Assembly (NCBI GenBank): GCA_021229015.1
Contig: CM037788.1
Location: 38,464,024 to 38,528,023 of the forward strand
Source of the DNA: Solen grandis
Taxonomy: Eukaryota; Mollusca; Bivalvia; Adapedonta; Solenidae
Length of the DNA: 64,000 bases
Direction: 5' to 3'
Part shown: positions 46,640 to 58,219 of the stretch, piece by piece
Layout: each line of letters begins with the position of its first letter
How positions within the stretch are numbered: position 1 is the stretch's first letter
Program-made: the position numbers and the translations under genes
Notes under the pieces: generated by a model
The model's input: only the letters and a program-made list of their open reading frames with translations
Told to the model about the DNA's origin: nothing
Database searches by the model: none

Positions 46640-47340
46640 TTAATTTCTAAAGTGTTTAATGTAAATTATGAACAGAAACGAGTTTGCAACCGAGCCCAAG
46701 TCCCGGGAATCGTGCCACAAGGCTCTTTTATACCTAACCCGTGACCTTTACCCTAAACGAGAAACGCGCTCTTCTACGACCCTTCTCTAACGTGCAGCCC
46801 TTATCAGGGGGACGTGTGTATACATGACACAGCGTGGTAGATGATTGATTATGAAAATAGGTCATATTTATAAACGACATGTGTACGTGCTTGTATGCCA
46901 TTTTCCAAACATGCCACATCCATTGGTACATGGATGTCGTGACCATCCTCCTCAAAACATAGATACTGTTAAAAGAAAAAAAAACATATTCTAAATAAAT
47001 CATACACTATGTTTATATTTTATAGATATTGTTCTGTCTGTTTATTCTGAAGAGTAATGAAAATGGAAAACAATTGAATGAAGTAATTGATATATTTCTC
47101 TCATGAAAATCATTCAAATGTGTGATCCTCACCTATCTCAAGGACTCTCGTATAATTGTCTGAAGGAGTGACGTCAAGTAAATAGTTCGTCGCCACGCAA
47201 CAAGTATATATCCAATTTGTGTACGTGTTTAATGAATGAGCAAAGAAAGAAAAAAAAAAAGGAAAATTTACGGCAACCCTATTCAAGATAAGAACCAAGT
47301 CGCTGTACAAAGTACAAAGATTGAATAAAGTAAGATGAAA
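46640..47340. other. Upstream region of the claudin-like gene
   Basis: No exon recognised. It probably contains 5' UTR and promoter of the - strand gene; no specific element can be pointed to. Confidence 0.4.
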
Positions 47341-47343
47341 ACT

Positions 47344-47480
47344 GTTGTTTGTTGGGTTTAACGTCCCACCGACAGTATTTCAGTCATTTGGAGACGATGT
47401 CTACTTGAGACAGATATAGGGCTGTCACACTGCAGAATCACGCCGTAGACATGTGGCATGATACCACACCCAGTCATAGA
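47344..47480 (-). repeat. SINE family B, head-truncated copy
   Basis: GTTGGGTTTAACGTCCCACC, GACAGTATTTCAGTCATTTG, GGAGACGATGTCTACTTGAG and CGCCGTAGACATGTGGCATG are nearly consensus. Confidence 0.88.
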
Positions 47481-47589
47481 TGAAAACTGTGTGAGTTACA
47501 TAATGAACAATACCTACCCTAAGATCGAATGGTATAAAAAGCTGCATAAAACGATGGCTAAGTTGCTTATCTGATCATACCTACATCAC

Positions 47590-47950
47590 AATATTGTATC
47601 CATGTATACAAACATCTGTCACATATTATGATTTTGATATTAATACGACGCTATGACGTTTTGTATCCATGTATACAAACATCTGTCACATATTATGATT
47701 TTGATATAAATAAGTCGCTATGACGTTTTGTATCCATGTAAACAAACATCTGTAACATAATATGATTTTGATATGAATACGTCGCTGTGGCGTATTGTAT
47801 CCATGTATATAAACATTTGTCACATATTATAATTTTGATATAAATACGACGCTATGGCGTATTGTATCCATGTATATAACCATTTGTCAATATTATAATT
47901 TGATATGAATACGACGCTATGGCGTTTTGTATTCATGTATCTTAACATTG
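47590..47950. repeat. 67-bp tandem repeat, about 5.4 copies
   Basis: GTATCCATGTATAYAAACAT recurs at 47596, 47663, 47730, 47797, 47864 and (GTATTCATG) 47929, that is at 67, 67, 67, 67 and 65 bp. Each unit also has ATTTTGATAT and a CGACGCTATGGCGT-like word. Confidence 0.93.
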
Positions 47951-48056
47951 TTTTTGATATTAACTCGTGGATACGAGTTAGCGAGATATTTTCGAAGTTA
48001 TATCCCGTGGCCACAAATTAGACAAGTTCTTTTTTCGTGTTTGTTTTCTTAGTTAA

Positions 48057-48074
48057 ATCTCGTGGCCACGAGAT
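48057..48074. repeat. 18-bp perfect palindrome
   Basis: ATCTCGTGGCCACGAGAT is its own reverse complement; related words (CCCGTGGCCACAAA near 48004, ACTCGTGGATACGAGTT near 47963) lie just before it. Confidence 0.85.
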
Positions 48075-48241
48075 ACACCATGTCTCCTCTGTGCTTTTCC
48101 GTACCATTCAGAATATTAATTAATTTACATATCAATAGTGAATATGATTGAACAAAAGACTCATGGCATATGTGATTTTTTTTTCTTGAGGGTCAGAGTA
48201 AAGTATTCAAAGTTTAGTAAAACCGACTCATTGTCTCAATT

Positions 48242-48265
48242 GAGAGAGAGAGAGAGAGAGAGAGA
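48242..48265. repeat. (GA)n microsatellite
   Basis: Twenty-four bases of GA repeat. Confidence 0.95.
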
Positions 48266-48630
48266 ACGTAAGAAATAAATCCTATCCACTTTCAATAAAA
48301 CCTGACAAATATTTTAAATCGTTGCGATTCGATATGATTTGCAAACTTTTTCATTTATGAACTCCATGCGCGTACTATGAGTACCCGGAACAAAGATATG
48401 ACACGCAGTTTAGATAGAACACAATCTGGAACAAATGATGCATCTATCTCACCAGCTAGGAAAAATCTTTTTGTGTACATTTATTTCACATCGAAAAAAT
48501 AGATAGATTATTCTAACACGACTTGCATCTTTATCTCTATACAGAAAGAAGGAGAAAAATTGTGTGTAAATTCGCAATAACGCACTGGAATCAGCGCTCG
48601 CGAAGCGTAATAATATCTATTCCCTTACAA

Positions 48631-49473
48631 TTACCTCCCCCGTATACTGCAGTTATGAATGAACGTAAACATCGTAGTAAAACTGACCTACTTTAAACAA
48701 TATCGTTCGTCTGCATCGTAAAATGGCTGAATTACCTCACGGTGCTCATTGTGAGTTACGGGGTAGTAATGACACATGGAGAGTTGTTGATAGACAACAT
48801 GACGATATCGTTCTTAAGTATGTCATTCAATCGCTACATTCCGGAGAAATAAAAAGGGTTTTCAAACACGAATTGTTTGGAAAAAAAAAAAAAACCTACA
48901 AAGGAAGTCTGAGTTCTTATATCAAGCCATCAGAAGAGGAAAGAAGGCGACTTAGTGAAAGACTAACCTTCAACATACCAGATCAAGCTGTAGATTCTAT
49001 ACGACCAAAAACATCTGCGTCAAATTCTCTTGTAGCACATTCCGGTCACCGTGACATTTCGAGTGACATTACACATGTGTCTCCAGCAACCCCGAATTTT
49101 AATCCAGTTGATATCACAATGAACACATCCAATTCAAGAGATGCAAGATCATTCACAATGTTTGCTGGCAATATCACAGGTGGCACAATCAGTGTAAACA
49201 TATACAACAAGTGAAATAAACACATGTGTTGAACCGTTCCTCTTTTGAATTTGTGTTAACACTTTTGCTTTAATGTTGACGTCATCAAAGTGTGTGTAAT
49301 ACACATTTATAGTTTATCTAGCTGTTACATTTTGAACATCGATTTGTTCATTGGTTAAAAATTAATTTGAAGAGACCAAAAAATATCGTTACAAATAATA
49401 TATTTAATTTAAAAAAGTGTGCCATTTTTGTTACTTTTTTATTTTTTCTCAGCTACATTATACGGGGGAGGTA
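48631..49473 (+). mobile_element. Compact 843-bp unit with 22-bp terminal inverted repeats and one intact ORF
   Basis: The left end TTACCTCCCCCGTATACTG and the right end, reverse-complemented TTACCTCCCCCGTATAATG, agree at 20 of 22 positions. A TA sits one base inside each edge, so the element proper could be CCTCCCCCG...CGGGGGAGG with a TA duplication. The single ORF starts 92 bp from the left edge, and an AATAAA overlaps its stop codon. No transposase motif is visible. It might be a non-autonomous transposon that carries a gene, or a gene that happens to lie between two related repeats. Confidence 0.55.
48723..49214 (+). CDS. Intact single-exon ORF, 163 residues, unknown function
   Basis: ATG to TGA without interruption, including through an A12 run. 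The N-terminal 50 residues (HCELRGSNDTWRVVDRQHDD, YVIQSLHSGEIKRVFKHELF) look like a small beta-rich fold. A Lys-rich segment (KKKKTYKGSLSSYIKPSEEE, RRRLSERL) follows, then a polar linker (about 95-140). The C-terminus FTMFAGNITGGTISVNIYNK has alternating hydrophobic residues and GG, like short beta-arcade motifs seen at the ends of some animal adaptor proteins; that comparison is only by eye. AATAAA starts at the stop codon. Surrounding repeats are noisy, yet this frame is clean, which suggests recent origin or selection. No family recognised. Confidence 0.55.
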   Translation: MAELPHGAHCELRGSNDTWRVVDRQHDDIVLKYVIQSLHSGEIKRVFKHELFGKKKKTYKGSLSSYIKPSEEERRRLSERLTFNIPDQAVDSIRPKTSASNSLVAHSGHRDISSDITHVSPATPNFNPVDITMNTSNSRDARSFTMFAGNITGGTISVNIYNK

Positions 49474-49571
49474 AAACGATCGGCAAACTAGAGGGAAGTT
49501 GTTCGGTTTAATGTTGCTACGCTTAATAAATGAATCCGAAAAATATTATGGAAAAATGTGTTAGAATCGAT

Positions 49572-49736
49572 ATAATCTGTCTCTACCGGTGCGTTGTTGT
49601 TTATTTACACACAGGTTTGTCGTTCAGGTACGAATAATTATATCACTCGGGCTTCGCCCTCGTGATATAATAATTCGCACCTGAACTCCAAACCTGTGTG
49701 TAAATAAACAACAACGCACCGGTAGAGACAGATTAT
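49572..49736. repeat. 165-bp near-perfect palindrome (75-bp arms, 15-nt loop)
   Basis: Left arm 49572-49646 and right arm 49662-49736 are reverse complements with four mismatches, starting ATAATCTGTCTCTACCGGTG and ending at TATCAC / GTGATA. The loop TCGGGCTTCGCCCTC is itself self-complementary (GGGC-TTC-GCCC). Transcribed, it would form one long hairpin; as DNA it could extrude a cruciform. Likely a foldback MITE. Confidence 0.93.
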
Positions 49737-49805
49737 TTCTTAAATATATATATATATATACGGTACCTCCAACATGCAAAAACAACAAAAAATGCTTTAC
49801 ATGAT

Positions 49806-50147
49806 AACAATGATTGTACGACTACACTGTAAATCTGTAATCAACAATGATTGTAGCGACTACACTTAAATCTGTAATCAACAATGATTGTAGCGACTAC
49901 ACTGTAAATCTGTAATCAACAATGATTGTAACGACTACACTGTAAATCTGTAATCAACAATGATTGTAACGACTACACTGTAAATCTGTAATCAACAATG
50001 ATTGTAGCGACTACACTGTAAATCTGTAATCAACAATGGTTGTAGCGACTACACTGTAAATCTGTAACCAACAATGGTTGTAGCGACTACACTGTAAATC
50101 TGTAATCAACAATGATTGTAACGACTACACTGTAAATCTGTAATCAT
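49806..50147. repeat. 38-bp tandem repeat, about nine copies
   Basis: The unit contains CAACAATGATTGTAGCGACT then ACACTGTAAATCTGTAAT, with few differences among copies (TAGCGACT versus TAACGACT, ATGATTG versus ATGGTTG). Confidence 0.95.
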
Positions 50148-50149
50148 TA

Positions 50150-51970
50150 TTACTTATTACTATTGTTATAGTATTCAATATATTGAAAAATAAATGAATC
50201 TGTATCAGTGTTCAACGCAACTAACAAATTGTAATGGGAAACGAAAGCAGCACGTTTTAAAGTACAGCCCTAATTATACAATATACACATAATTGTTAAA
50301 ACAATGATATTCTGAATGTTAGATAATAGGTATCAATGTTTGTTGATCATTTTTAATATTATTAAAAACGTTTGTTTTGTTTTTTTTGTATATAAAATTA
50401 GATCATTAGATAATAATAATAATAACTAAAACAAACAAACAATAAAACATGCATCGTACATGTATCTCCTGTAATCCCAATCCTAGCCTGATAAATATTA
50501 TCATGATGTACAATAAACCATTACCGTCATAGGTAAACGCCTCGCTTCAATATATTTAATGGAAACCGCATTTCTACTTTTACTTTCTCTTTTTCTGAAA
50601 ACTTGATTTGAACTCATCGTTATCTTCGGCAATGAACGGGATTCAGGAGAATCAATGCGCTGATAACGTTGTCCAAAAACATATTCAATCTTCGCCAGTA
50701 TTACTGATTATTATCTCTTACCTGTTCCCATTTACTGTATTGTCTAAAGTATAAGGTTTTCAATGCCATAATGTGCCCTAGATATACCAAGTCAATAGCT
50801 TTATTTATTTTTACATTTCACGTGTTTTTTTTGTTTGTTTTTTTGTGTGTGTGTTTTTTTGTTGCTTTTTTTAATTTTCTCACTTTGAGTTGAAACTAGT
50901 AACTATGAATAAGTTTGTGTCCTTTAATACCATACTTTTGGTAAAGAATGGGACATATTCGTGAATAATAAAATCACATCATACACTGTAGAAGATCAAA
51001 TGCTATCATCTTCATGTCAGTAAAATTTTCCAAATACAAAATGCTAAATTAATTTATTAACATACCTGCATGCTAAAACTACGCGACAGTTACAAATAAA
51101 CTGCTGTAACAAAGAATATACAAAATAGAAATTATGTTTTCCTGGAAAGCTTTTAAAATGAGATTTGACAATTTTATTAAAAAAAAAATACATTATACTG
51201 TATTGATATGTTAGTGGGCCACTCTCTTATAAAATACAAACAGAACAGAACAGAACAAATCTTTTTTGCTCAAATCGTACAAACAAACTATACAAAAGCA
51301 TAAAGTTATATGATGTCGTAATAGAAAAACAGTAAAACACAGATCACATAACAAGGTTTAAGTATCTCTTTTTACATTAAATATTTTGAATGATATATTT
51401 GTTACTTGGCATCAACAAATTATGCCATAAAAATTGAAAAAAGAAAAAGTGAAATCTAGCCTCCCCCCGCCCCCTCTCTCCTCCTTTTTATTTCTGGATT
51501 ATAACATTGACATTTTGGTAATATGTAAAGAGAGAGAGAGAGAGTAGGAAAATAAAGAAGTGTCATTTACAAGAGGAAAGTTTAAACAGTAACGTTATAC
51601 ATACATTTGTGAGCAAAGAAAAGGTATAAAAATGTAATTTAATTTTCAATTACACTGTACATAGTTACGTACATCTATTTTGGTATTTATTGGGAAATCC
51701 ATGTATTGGATATATTACTATAATTAATAAAATTTAGAGATTGAAACAACTTAGATTAAGGTGAATTCTTAAAGAGTTGTGATTTTAAATTATTAAAAAA
51801 AAAGATTTGATTAATTGCTATGAATTCAAAATTAAAACTATGATGAGTGGGGTAAGTTATTTATTTATTTTAAAAAAAAAAAACAACGAAAAAAATATTT
51901 TGATAGGCAGCCGGTATTTTATCATTGCATGCGGTTTACATGCAAAGGTGTACATGAGATTAACAAGCAC
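50150..51970. other. Non-coding stretch
   Basis: AT-rich; no gene recognised. It contains T-rich runs near 50825-50870, a short AACAG repeat (51240-51258) and a GA tract (51530-51545). Confidence 0.45.
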
Positions 51971-51984
51971 TGCACTGTTATTAA

Positions 51985-52499
51985 CTGGAGCTGCTCTTGA
52001 ATGCCCCCATGATTATCTGCACAAACTTACAGAGTTTGGTAAGTGTGGTCAGTGATGATTCATTCATAAGCAGTTTATATTTCAGGATATTTGGATGCAT
52101 GTAGTAATATTTGTTTATACAAAGTCTTCTTGAGTTACTAAAAAAAGGGACAGATGAGTAAATAGTGCATTTCATCACCAATGTAATTTTTCGAGCAGAG
52201 AACGCTTTTTTCAATCGGACAAATCTGTGTTACTCCATCTTCCAACTTTTACTGGTAAATAATGGTTGCTTGTTCTTAATTTAACTATTTGTAAATAATT
52301 TTCTTAATTTTAGTACTGTTTAAGATTGATTGTTTCTTTGAATAAGGAATAATTAGTACCTTTGGAGGAATTTTGTAAAGAACTATTCCATTGCTGATTA
52401 AACTGGTCAATAAGAGTCTGTCTAATAAATTGTTTTACTGGTGACATGTGTGTTAATAGTTCCGGATTATACCAAATATTCATATTGCCTGTTTCAAAT
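51985..52499 (-). pseudogene. LINE ORF2 C-terminal remnant, cut by assembly gap
   Basis: On the - strand from the gap: QFIRQTLIDQFNQQWNSSLQ, NSSKGTNYSLFKETINLKQY, then KLRTSNHYLPVKVGRWSNTD, GDEMHYLLICPFF-like residues and LLMNESSLTTLTKLCKFVQI. This is the conserved tail of mollusc-type LINE ORF2 proteins (K-x-R-T-x-NH-x-LP-x-x-x-GRW, zinc motif, final helix). Frameshifts are present; the RT would lie in or beyond the gap. Confidence 0.75.
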
Positions 52500-52599
52500 N
52501 NNNNNNNNNNNNNNNNNNNNNNNNNNNNNNNNNNNNNNNNNNNNNNNNNNNNNNNNNNNNNNNNNNNNNNNNNNNNNNNNNNNNNNNNNNNNNNNNNNN
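52500..52599. other. Assembly gap (100 N)
   Basis: Exactly 100 N. Confidence 0.99.
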
Positions 52600-52667
52600 T
52601 GTTACAGAATATTATAATACATCGTATGCAACCAGTTTTGATATTTGTTACATTTTGTTATACACTA

Positions 52668-53650
52668 CAGTCGAACCCCGGTTACTCCACCACCTCTCAT
52701 TCAAATACCCGGCGTCATTCGAAATACTTCGTTGGTCCCGATCACTCTCCTTCTTATTTCTATATAAAAATATCTGGGTCATTCGAATTTGTACCATTCG
52801 AATACCTGGCCTCATCCGAAAAGATTTTTTGGCCCGTTCCAATCATTTCGTATGATTTTCGTACCCCCTATCCGAAGTCGCTGACGAGCTTTAATTACCG
52901 GCGACATTTTGAAAACAAACAATGGAAAGGCGCGAATGTCAATTAATTGCCGAAATGAGTGGGAGACGGCCGCTTACAGTTTGCAAAAGTTGTTAATTGA
53001 TTGGATGTTTGTCCAGCAGATCAATCATAAAGGTAATGATTAATGATTTAGATACCTGTGCAGTATTTCGGATACGCTGGAAAAAGATTTACACAAGTGT
53101 AACAAGCAGACCACGATTACATCGTTTTTTTAAATGAGCATTTCGAGACGACGTTGATATCACGTGTATACATGAAGCTCCTGATGAATGATTATGTATG
53201 TATTGATGTATGCATTGGTTATGTAACATTTATGCAGAAAAAGATTAATTTTGTCAATAAATATCATTTATCTATTGCTGTTTTCAAGACGACGTTGATA
53301 GTGCATACATGTAGTCACTTGTGATTTAGTCAGACCTGAAAAAAATGTACATGTATGTATCTTGGTTATTGACGTATGCATTGATTGTCTTTTTATCGAT
53401 ATATTTTATGCATAAAAAGATGGAAGTTCTGACACAAAAGTTAATTAATATATATTCGTTTTCATTTACGCTCCTAAATCGTAATAACATATTTTAATAA
53501 GAGTACATTATATATTACGTTCACTGCATGAAAAGGTGGGTGGGATGGGTTTTTGTTCCAACGGTCGACGTGGTTTGGGTTATTCGAAACCATGCCTTAC
53601 TCGAAATAAAACGCCAATCCCCAGGATTTCGAATAACCGGGATTCGACTG
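52668..53650. mobile_element. 983-bp TA-flanked pogo/mariner-like non-autonomous element
   Basis: The left end CAGTCGAACCCCGGTTACTC and the right end, reverse-complemented CAGTCGAATCCCGGTTATTC, are each bordered by TA (52666-52667, 53651-53652). CAGTCGAA termini with TA duplications are typical of pogo/Tigger elements. TTCGAA-rich subterminal words (CATTCGAA, GAATACC) repeat near the left end. No transposase ORF; frames here are short. Confidence 0.75.
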
Positions 53651-53659
53651 TATATGATC

Positions 53660-55390
53660 TATTGAAATACTAATACAAACTTCATTTCTTTATCAAAGAC
53701 CTAGTCGTGGTTAGATATAACATCGTAAAAAACTGAAACACGCACTTTTGAGCAATTTTAAGCCATTGAAACTGCAGTGTTGAATTTTAAAAATGAAATC
53801 CCAGAAATGTTTAACACTAAAATGCTAGAAATAAATCAATAGGAATGTATTTACATATATTGTTTTATTCATTGGCGTCGAAATTCATTCGTAAGAATAC
53901 GTTTATCTTCACACTTATATCGGGGTGGAAATTCAAAGCAGCTTGTGCTAAGATGATCATTAACGTTAGAATTTGATTTTTAACTCTATGTGTTCATAAT
54001 TTCTATCAATTTCCATCTACAGACACATGACCACCCAATGTAACCATCGGTGATTGTGAAAAAAAAATGGGTGGTTTCTCCATCAGTCAATACCGTTACA
54101 AATATACTTGAAGCTATATTTAGAAATATGATACCTATATTTCGAACTTCTCTTTTCACTCTCCGTGCATGCGTTTACTACCGGTCTGAACTTACGAAAG
54201 AACTGGTAAAGATGACATATTGCGGAACTTGTCATTTGGAACCGAAAGCACCTGTTTTTTTTTTGGGGGGGGGGGGGGTTGGATACTGTATTTCATATTT
54301 AACCGATTACACCAAAGTGGCATAAAAAAGGCATTTTTTTCGTGCAAAGTGACCTACACTTTCTGGAAACAAAGACTTCACCAACATTATCGAGGGAGAG
54401 TAGGAAAACAACCTTATTTCTAACGATCTCCTGTGAACGAGCTGCTTTAAAACGTTTCGGACGATGATGGAACATGGGTACAGTTGTATTGATTAGGTTT
54501 ATTAGATAGAATAGTTCGAATATTGCACGTAACTAAAGAATGTATATACCTTTGGTGGGAAATTAAAGGTATCACGGTTGTAATGCACTAATCAGCAAAC
54601 CCCGCATAACATATTAAATCTAAAATGTGCTATTATGTTTAATAATGCATGCAATAAATTCATTATTTTTCATATATGTAAAGGATGGAAGATATTGTTT
54701 TGCACCATTTTTCACGGCAACTGTAATTGTATTTTCCTTTAACACGATATAACTGCGCTACCATATGTTTCCAATAAATTATTTCCTTATCTGGCTTTAT
54801 GTACACTTATATGATGTTTGCCAAAAGTGCAACATGGATAAGATCTACAACCCATGTTAACTGATACCTGGAATACAGTATGTTGCACAGAAGCCAGTTT
54901 ACAAATTGTTGCAAAATCTAAGCATATGTATTTTATTAATGGTAGAGACATACCTATCAGTAGTTCTTTTTTTAATAGTTCCTACGCAGCTAGCGTAAGG
55001 CCATGTGGCTTCATCGAGGCAGTGCTTTGTTATAGTAAGATTGTTAGATTTACCCCGCCGTTAGAAGTGTTTATAGTTACAAATTAATGAGTAATTGTTT
55101 AGCTATGTTAGCAATTTATAATTTTGTTGGGTATATAATATGATAGATATATGTACTTGTAATAACAATGTTTTTATTTGTCGATCAGTAATAACAACGC
55201 AACTGGCCATCCCTTTTTCTTGTTCTGTATCGCTTTATTCCTTTTGGCTTTTAAGTACATAAATAATTTATTTTCGATTGAGGAATGAATTAGAAAATAA
55301 GTACAAGTATTAGTTTTCATCTACAAATCCTGTCCTTCCCGCACAAAATACAGGAATGTGTTATTGTAACAGAAAACGAACAACCCATAC
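53660..55390. other. Non-coding stretch
   Basis: No exon recognised. There is a poly-T/poly-G junction at 54257-54279. A 77-codon frame at 54854-55087 has no family signature. Confidence 0.4.
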
Positions 55391-55529
55391 TCGTGTATGT
55401 TAATCGTATTTAAAAATGAGGTCTATTATGGAGGAAAAGCCTTTGTGTTTTTTATATTCGTCGATGTTCCAATCACTGCCAATTTTAATATTACAGATAT
55501 ATACATGTGCACCTATATTATATCAGTGA

Positions 55530-55835
55530 ATATTCAAACATTCAATCAACAAGTCCTTGTTTTAAGAAAGCTACAATGTGGTAAGCAGATTTGGCTGCCC
55601 AGAAAGACAGTTCTGTTGTGAAATGGTTGCCACCGAATCCAGATCCGCAAAAATTCGTCTTAACCCTGAATACACTTATCCTCAAAGCCTTATTGCTGAT
55701 GATTAGCGTTATTTTATCTGATTGTACCTTAATTTTAATAGCGAGGAATCACGTGACCCTGTAGTAGGTCTGGAATGCCGATAAATTCAAACTCGCTTCA
55801 AGAGAAACCGCATTGTGATAAGTAGTTTTAAGATA
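55530..55835 (+). repeat. Segment shared with 18405-18600
   Basis: AATCAACAAGTCC, GCAGATTTGGCTGCCCAGAA, CCGAATCCAGATCC, ATCACGTGACCC and GAGAAACCGCA occur in the same order as upstream of copy A. They are spread further apart here after the DNA insertion at about 55655-55740. Confidence 0.55.
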
Positions 55836-56024
55836 TTACATGCAGTTGTAAATGTCAACTTACGACATTACCAGACGAACGTTGACATCAGGATGCAGTG
55901 CTCTTGTTATTGTTCTTTGTTGTTTAGGGCTCATCATTCCAATCATATTGAACAAATCTGTTTTTGAGACGCTATATTTTTTCCAATTACTGAAATTTTG
56001 ATATTTCTTTTACTTTTTTTACAG

Positions 56025-56843
56025 AATAATGTCATAGTCAACTCCATAGGAAATGCACGTCTAATTGACATGCAGGCTATAGATACTACATGTGATTTAG
56101 ACATTACACATGTCCCTTTATCTGCTTTATCGACATTTTTGAGGCTAGTCGTAAAAATATTAAAATTATCAGTGCATATAAACATATCCTTTACATCCAA
56201 GATGGTGTTTGGGACTTAATTAACGCCACCGTAGAATCTTTAACTAATCGTGAAATTTAAATTCATCTTTCGTTTTAAAGAATGCCATTCGATCATTACA
56301 GTTATGATGCCCCTGCTATTTTTAGCCCTTTTGGCACCAACCGCTCTTTTATCACAATATTCTTGAGAGAGGCTGGGATTTTCAGTGACAATGTTACTTG
56401 TTACATCATTCTAGATGACAGTATTGAATGACAACCTGCCAAAAAGCTCAAGCCCAATGACGTACCTTACGTTTCTGCTGATTTTTTTATAAGTCGTACA
56501 TTCGTGAATGGTGCTTTTTGTTGTAACTAACATGAGGGTGTATAACATATCAGACGATATTGAAATAAAAAGTTATCCTCTTTGGCTTGTGAAACTGCTG
56601 AAAGTTTGCCGATGTTCACTTGTATCAAATCATCAAAGTATCGTCAACACTTCCGTTACTGAGTGTAAATCAGATTCCGACGCTGAGATTGACGTTGCAA
56701 TGGAAACTGTTAAAGGATATACGAGTAGGGTTAGCTGGACAGATGTTTCGAAATCTTTAGATAATTTGAAAAAAATTCTAACATATATTTTATTTGTTTT
56801 TCTTCTTATTATTGTATTATATATCAATTTCATTTGCACATGA
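56025..56843 (+). pseudogene. Nicotinic-receptor-like Cys-loop gene, copy B
   Basis: After acceptor TTTTTTACAG the frame reads NNVIVNSIGNARLIDMQAID, then TTCDLDITHVP. About a dozen bases of the Cys-loop are missing and the second cysteine is lost. M1 is preserved in another frame (SIITVMMPLLFLALLAPTAL) but runs into TGA after SQYS. M2-M3 are badly damaged. The cytoplasmic loop and M4 are open (ISDDIEIKSYPLWLVKLLKV; TYILFVFLLIIVLYINF) to a TGA at 56841. It is parallel to copy A and damaged independently, except that both lie in the same duplicated unit. Confidence 0.83.
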
Positions 56844-57429
56844 AACCGAGGGCTGTCACTGTAACATTTTAAAGAGTAGTAATGGGGTGATCATGAGGGA
56901 AATAATTATCAGCGAATAAGTGTATATGTTTTGAAAGTGTTTTAATAATTCACATAGTGCATGTACTTCGTCTGTTTTCATTTTTAAAAGGCGTATTATA
57001 TCTTTTTTATATACAGAAATGTATTTAATAAAAAGAGGGCCAAGACGGCCCTGAAGTCGCTTACCTGAGATAAACTGCCTTCACTGCCTGTACAAGTTAT
57101 TAAATTATAACATAATTGTACTGAATACATAATCCATAAGATCATTTTTATTCCACAAACCAAACAGTACCGATGGTCAAAATTTGAAGTCAAACTTGAC
57201 TGAGAGATTATGATTTTAAACATTAACGATGAAAAGATTCTAGAGTGTAAACAGTGAAATCTGGCATTTTTATTAAAAATCCATCGTTTCATATACATGT
57301 ACATTATTTCAAGTTAAGTAATTTAATATTCATCAAACCATTGATTTGTTCAAGGTTGTTCATGAATTAAAGGGTTAAGACACTTCATTCATTCTTTATT
57401 CACATTAAGTTTTGTCGGTGTGAATGCAA

Positions 57430-58215
57430 ATAACATTTTTCGGTAAGTATTATTATAATAAGAGAAGGTTTCCAAAACCTAAAACAGCATATATCGCTAG
57501 GCACTAATATCCTGTCAAGTCCAGCTGCTCTTAAACTCATGTCAAAATCTAAATTAGAAAGGATGCGATGTCATTGGTGTATAATGAAGTATAGAATGTA
57601 TATATTGGCTGTTTTCCAAGAGAGAGCGTTTTGTGATTTGATTAATCGAAAAATGTGTTCGCAAAGGTGAAAACGATAAGATTGTTTTATGATTTTTCTT
57701 TAACAATTCTTCCAAGAAAGCTATCATATATTAATTTTACAGCGTGCAAAAACATTTTGCAGACTGAAATACTCTTTAGATACTTAAACGAAAACATTAT
57801 TTGGTATGTTCGGTAGTTTCGCTGATGGTGCCAAACTAGGGGAGGTTAAAGGGACATAATGACGGTTTGTATTGTTCATTAATTGATTGTATTTCGATAT
57901 ACATTCGCAAGGCAAAGCATCTGGGATCTGGTATCTATACTTCAAGAAATGATCAAGAATATTTACTGTAGGAGATACATGGCTTTATAATAATGAAGAA
58001 AAAAAACTAACGATCGCATAAAAATAGTGAGAACACATTTAGTGAAAGTGAAATCTGAAGTTATCGAATGATATTAAGTACATGTTTTGAGTATAATGTG
58101 AGCTTGTGGTATGGTTTAGATTATTGCTATTACGAAATTCACTTGCATGTTATACATCTTACTCAATTTAGATTTACATATAAACTTGTTAAAACATGAG
58201 ATGAAATATTTTGTA
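57430..58215 (+). repeat. 3' flank of receptor copy B, duplicate of 23600-24330
   Basis: Carries the same ordered words as the copy A flank (ATGTGTTCGCAAAGGT, AAAACATTATTTGGTAT, CGCAAGGCAAAGCATCT, TTTAGTGAAAGTGA), plus an extra insertion around 57810-57870. Confidence 0.7.
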
Positions 58216-58219
58216 CTAC

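Noticed and set aside
52446..52946. 166-codon frame across the second gap
   Set aside because: Composed of N, a LINE antisense tail and the end of a MITE; not a gene.
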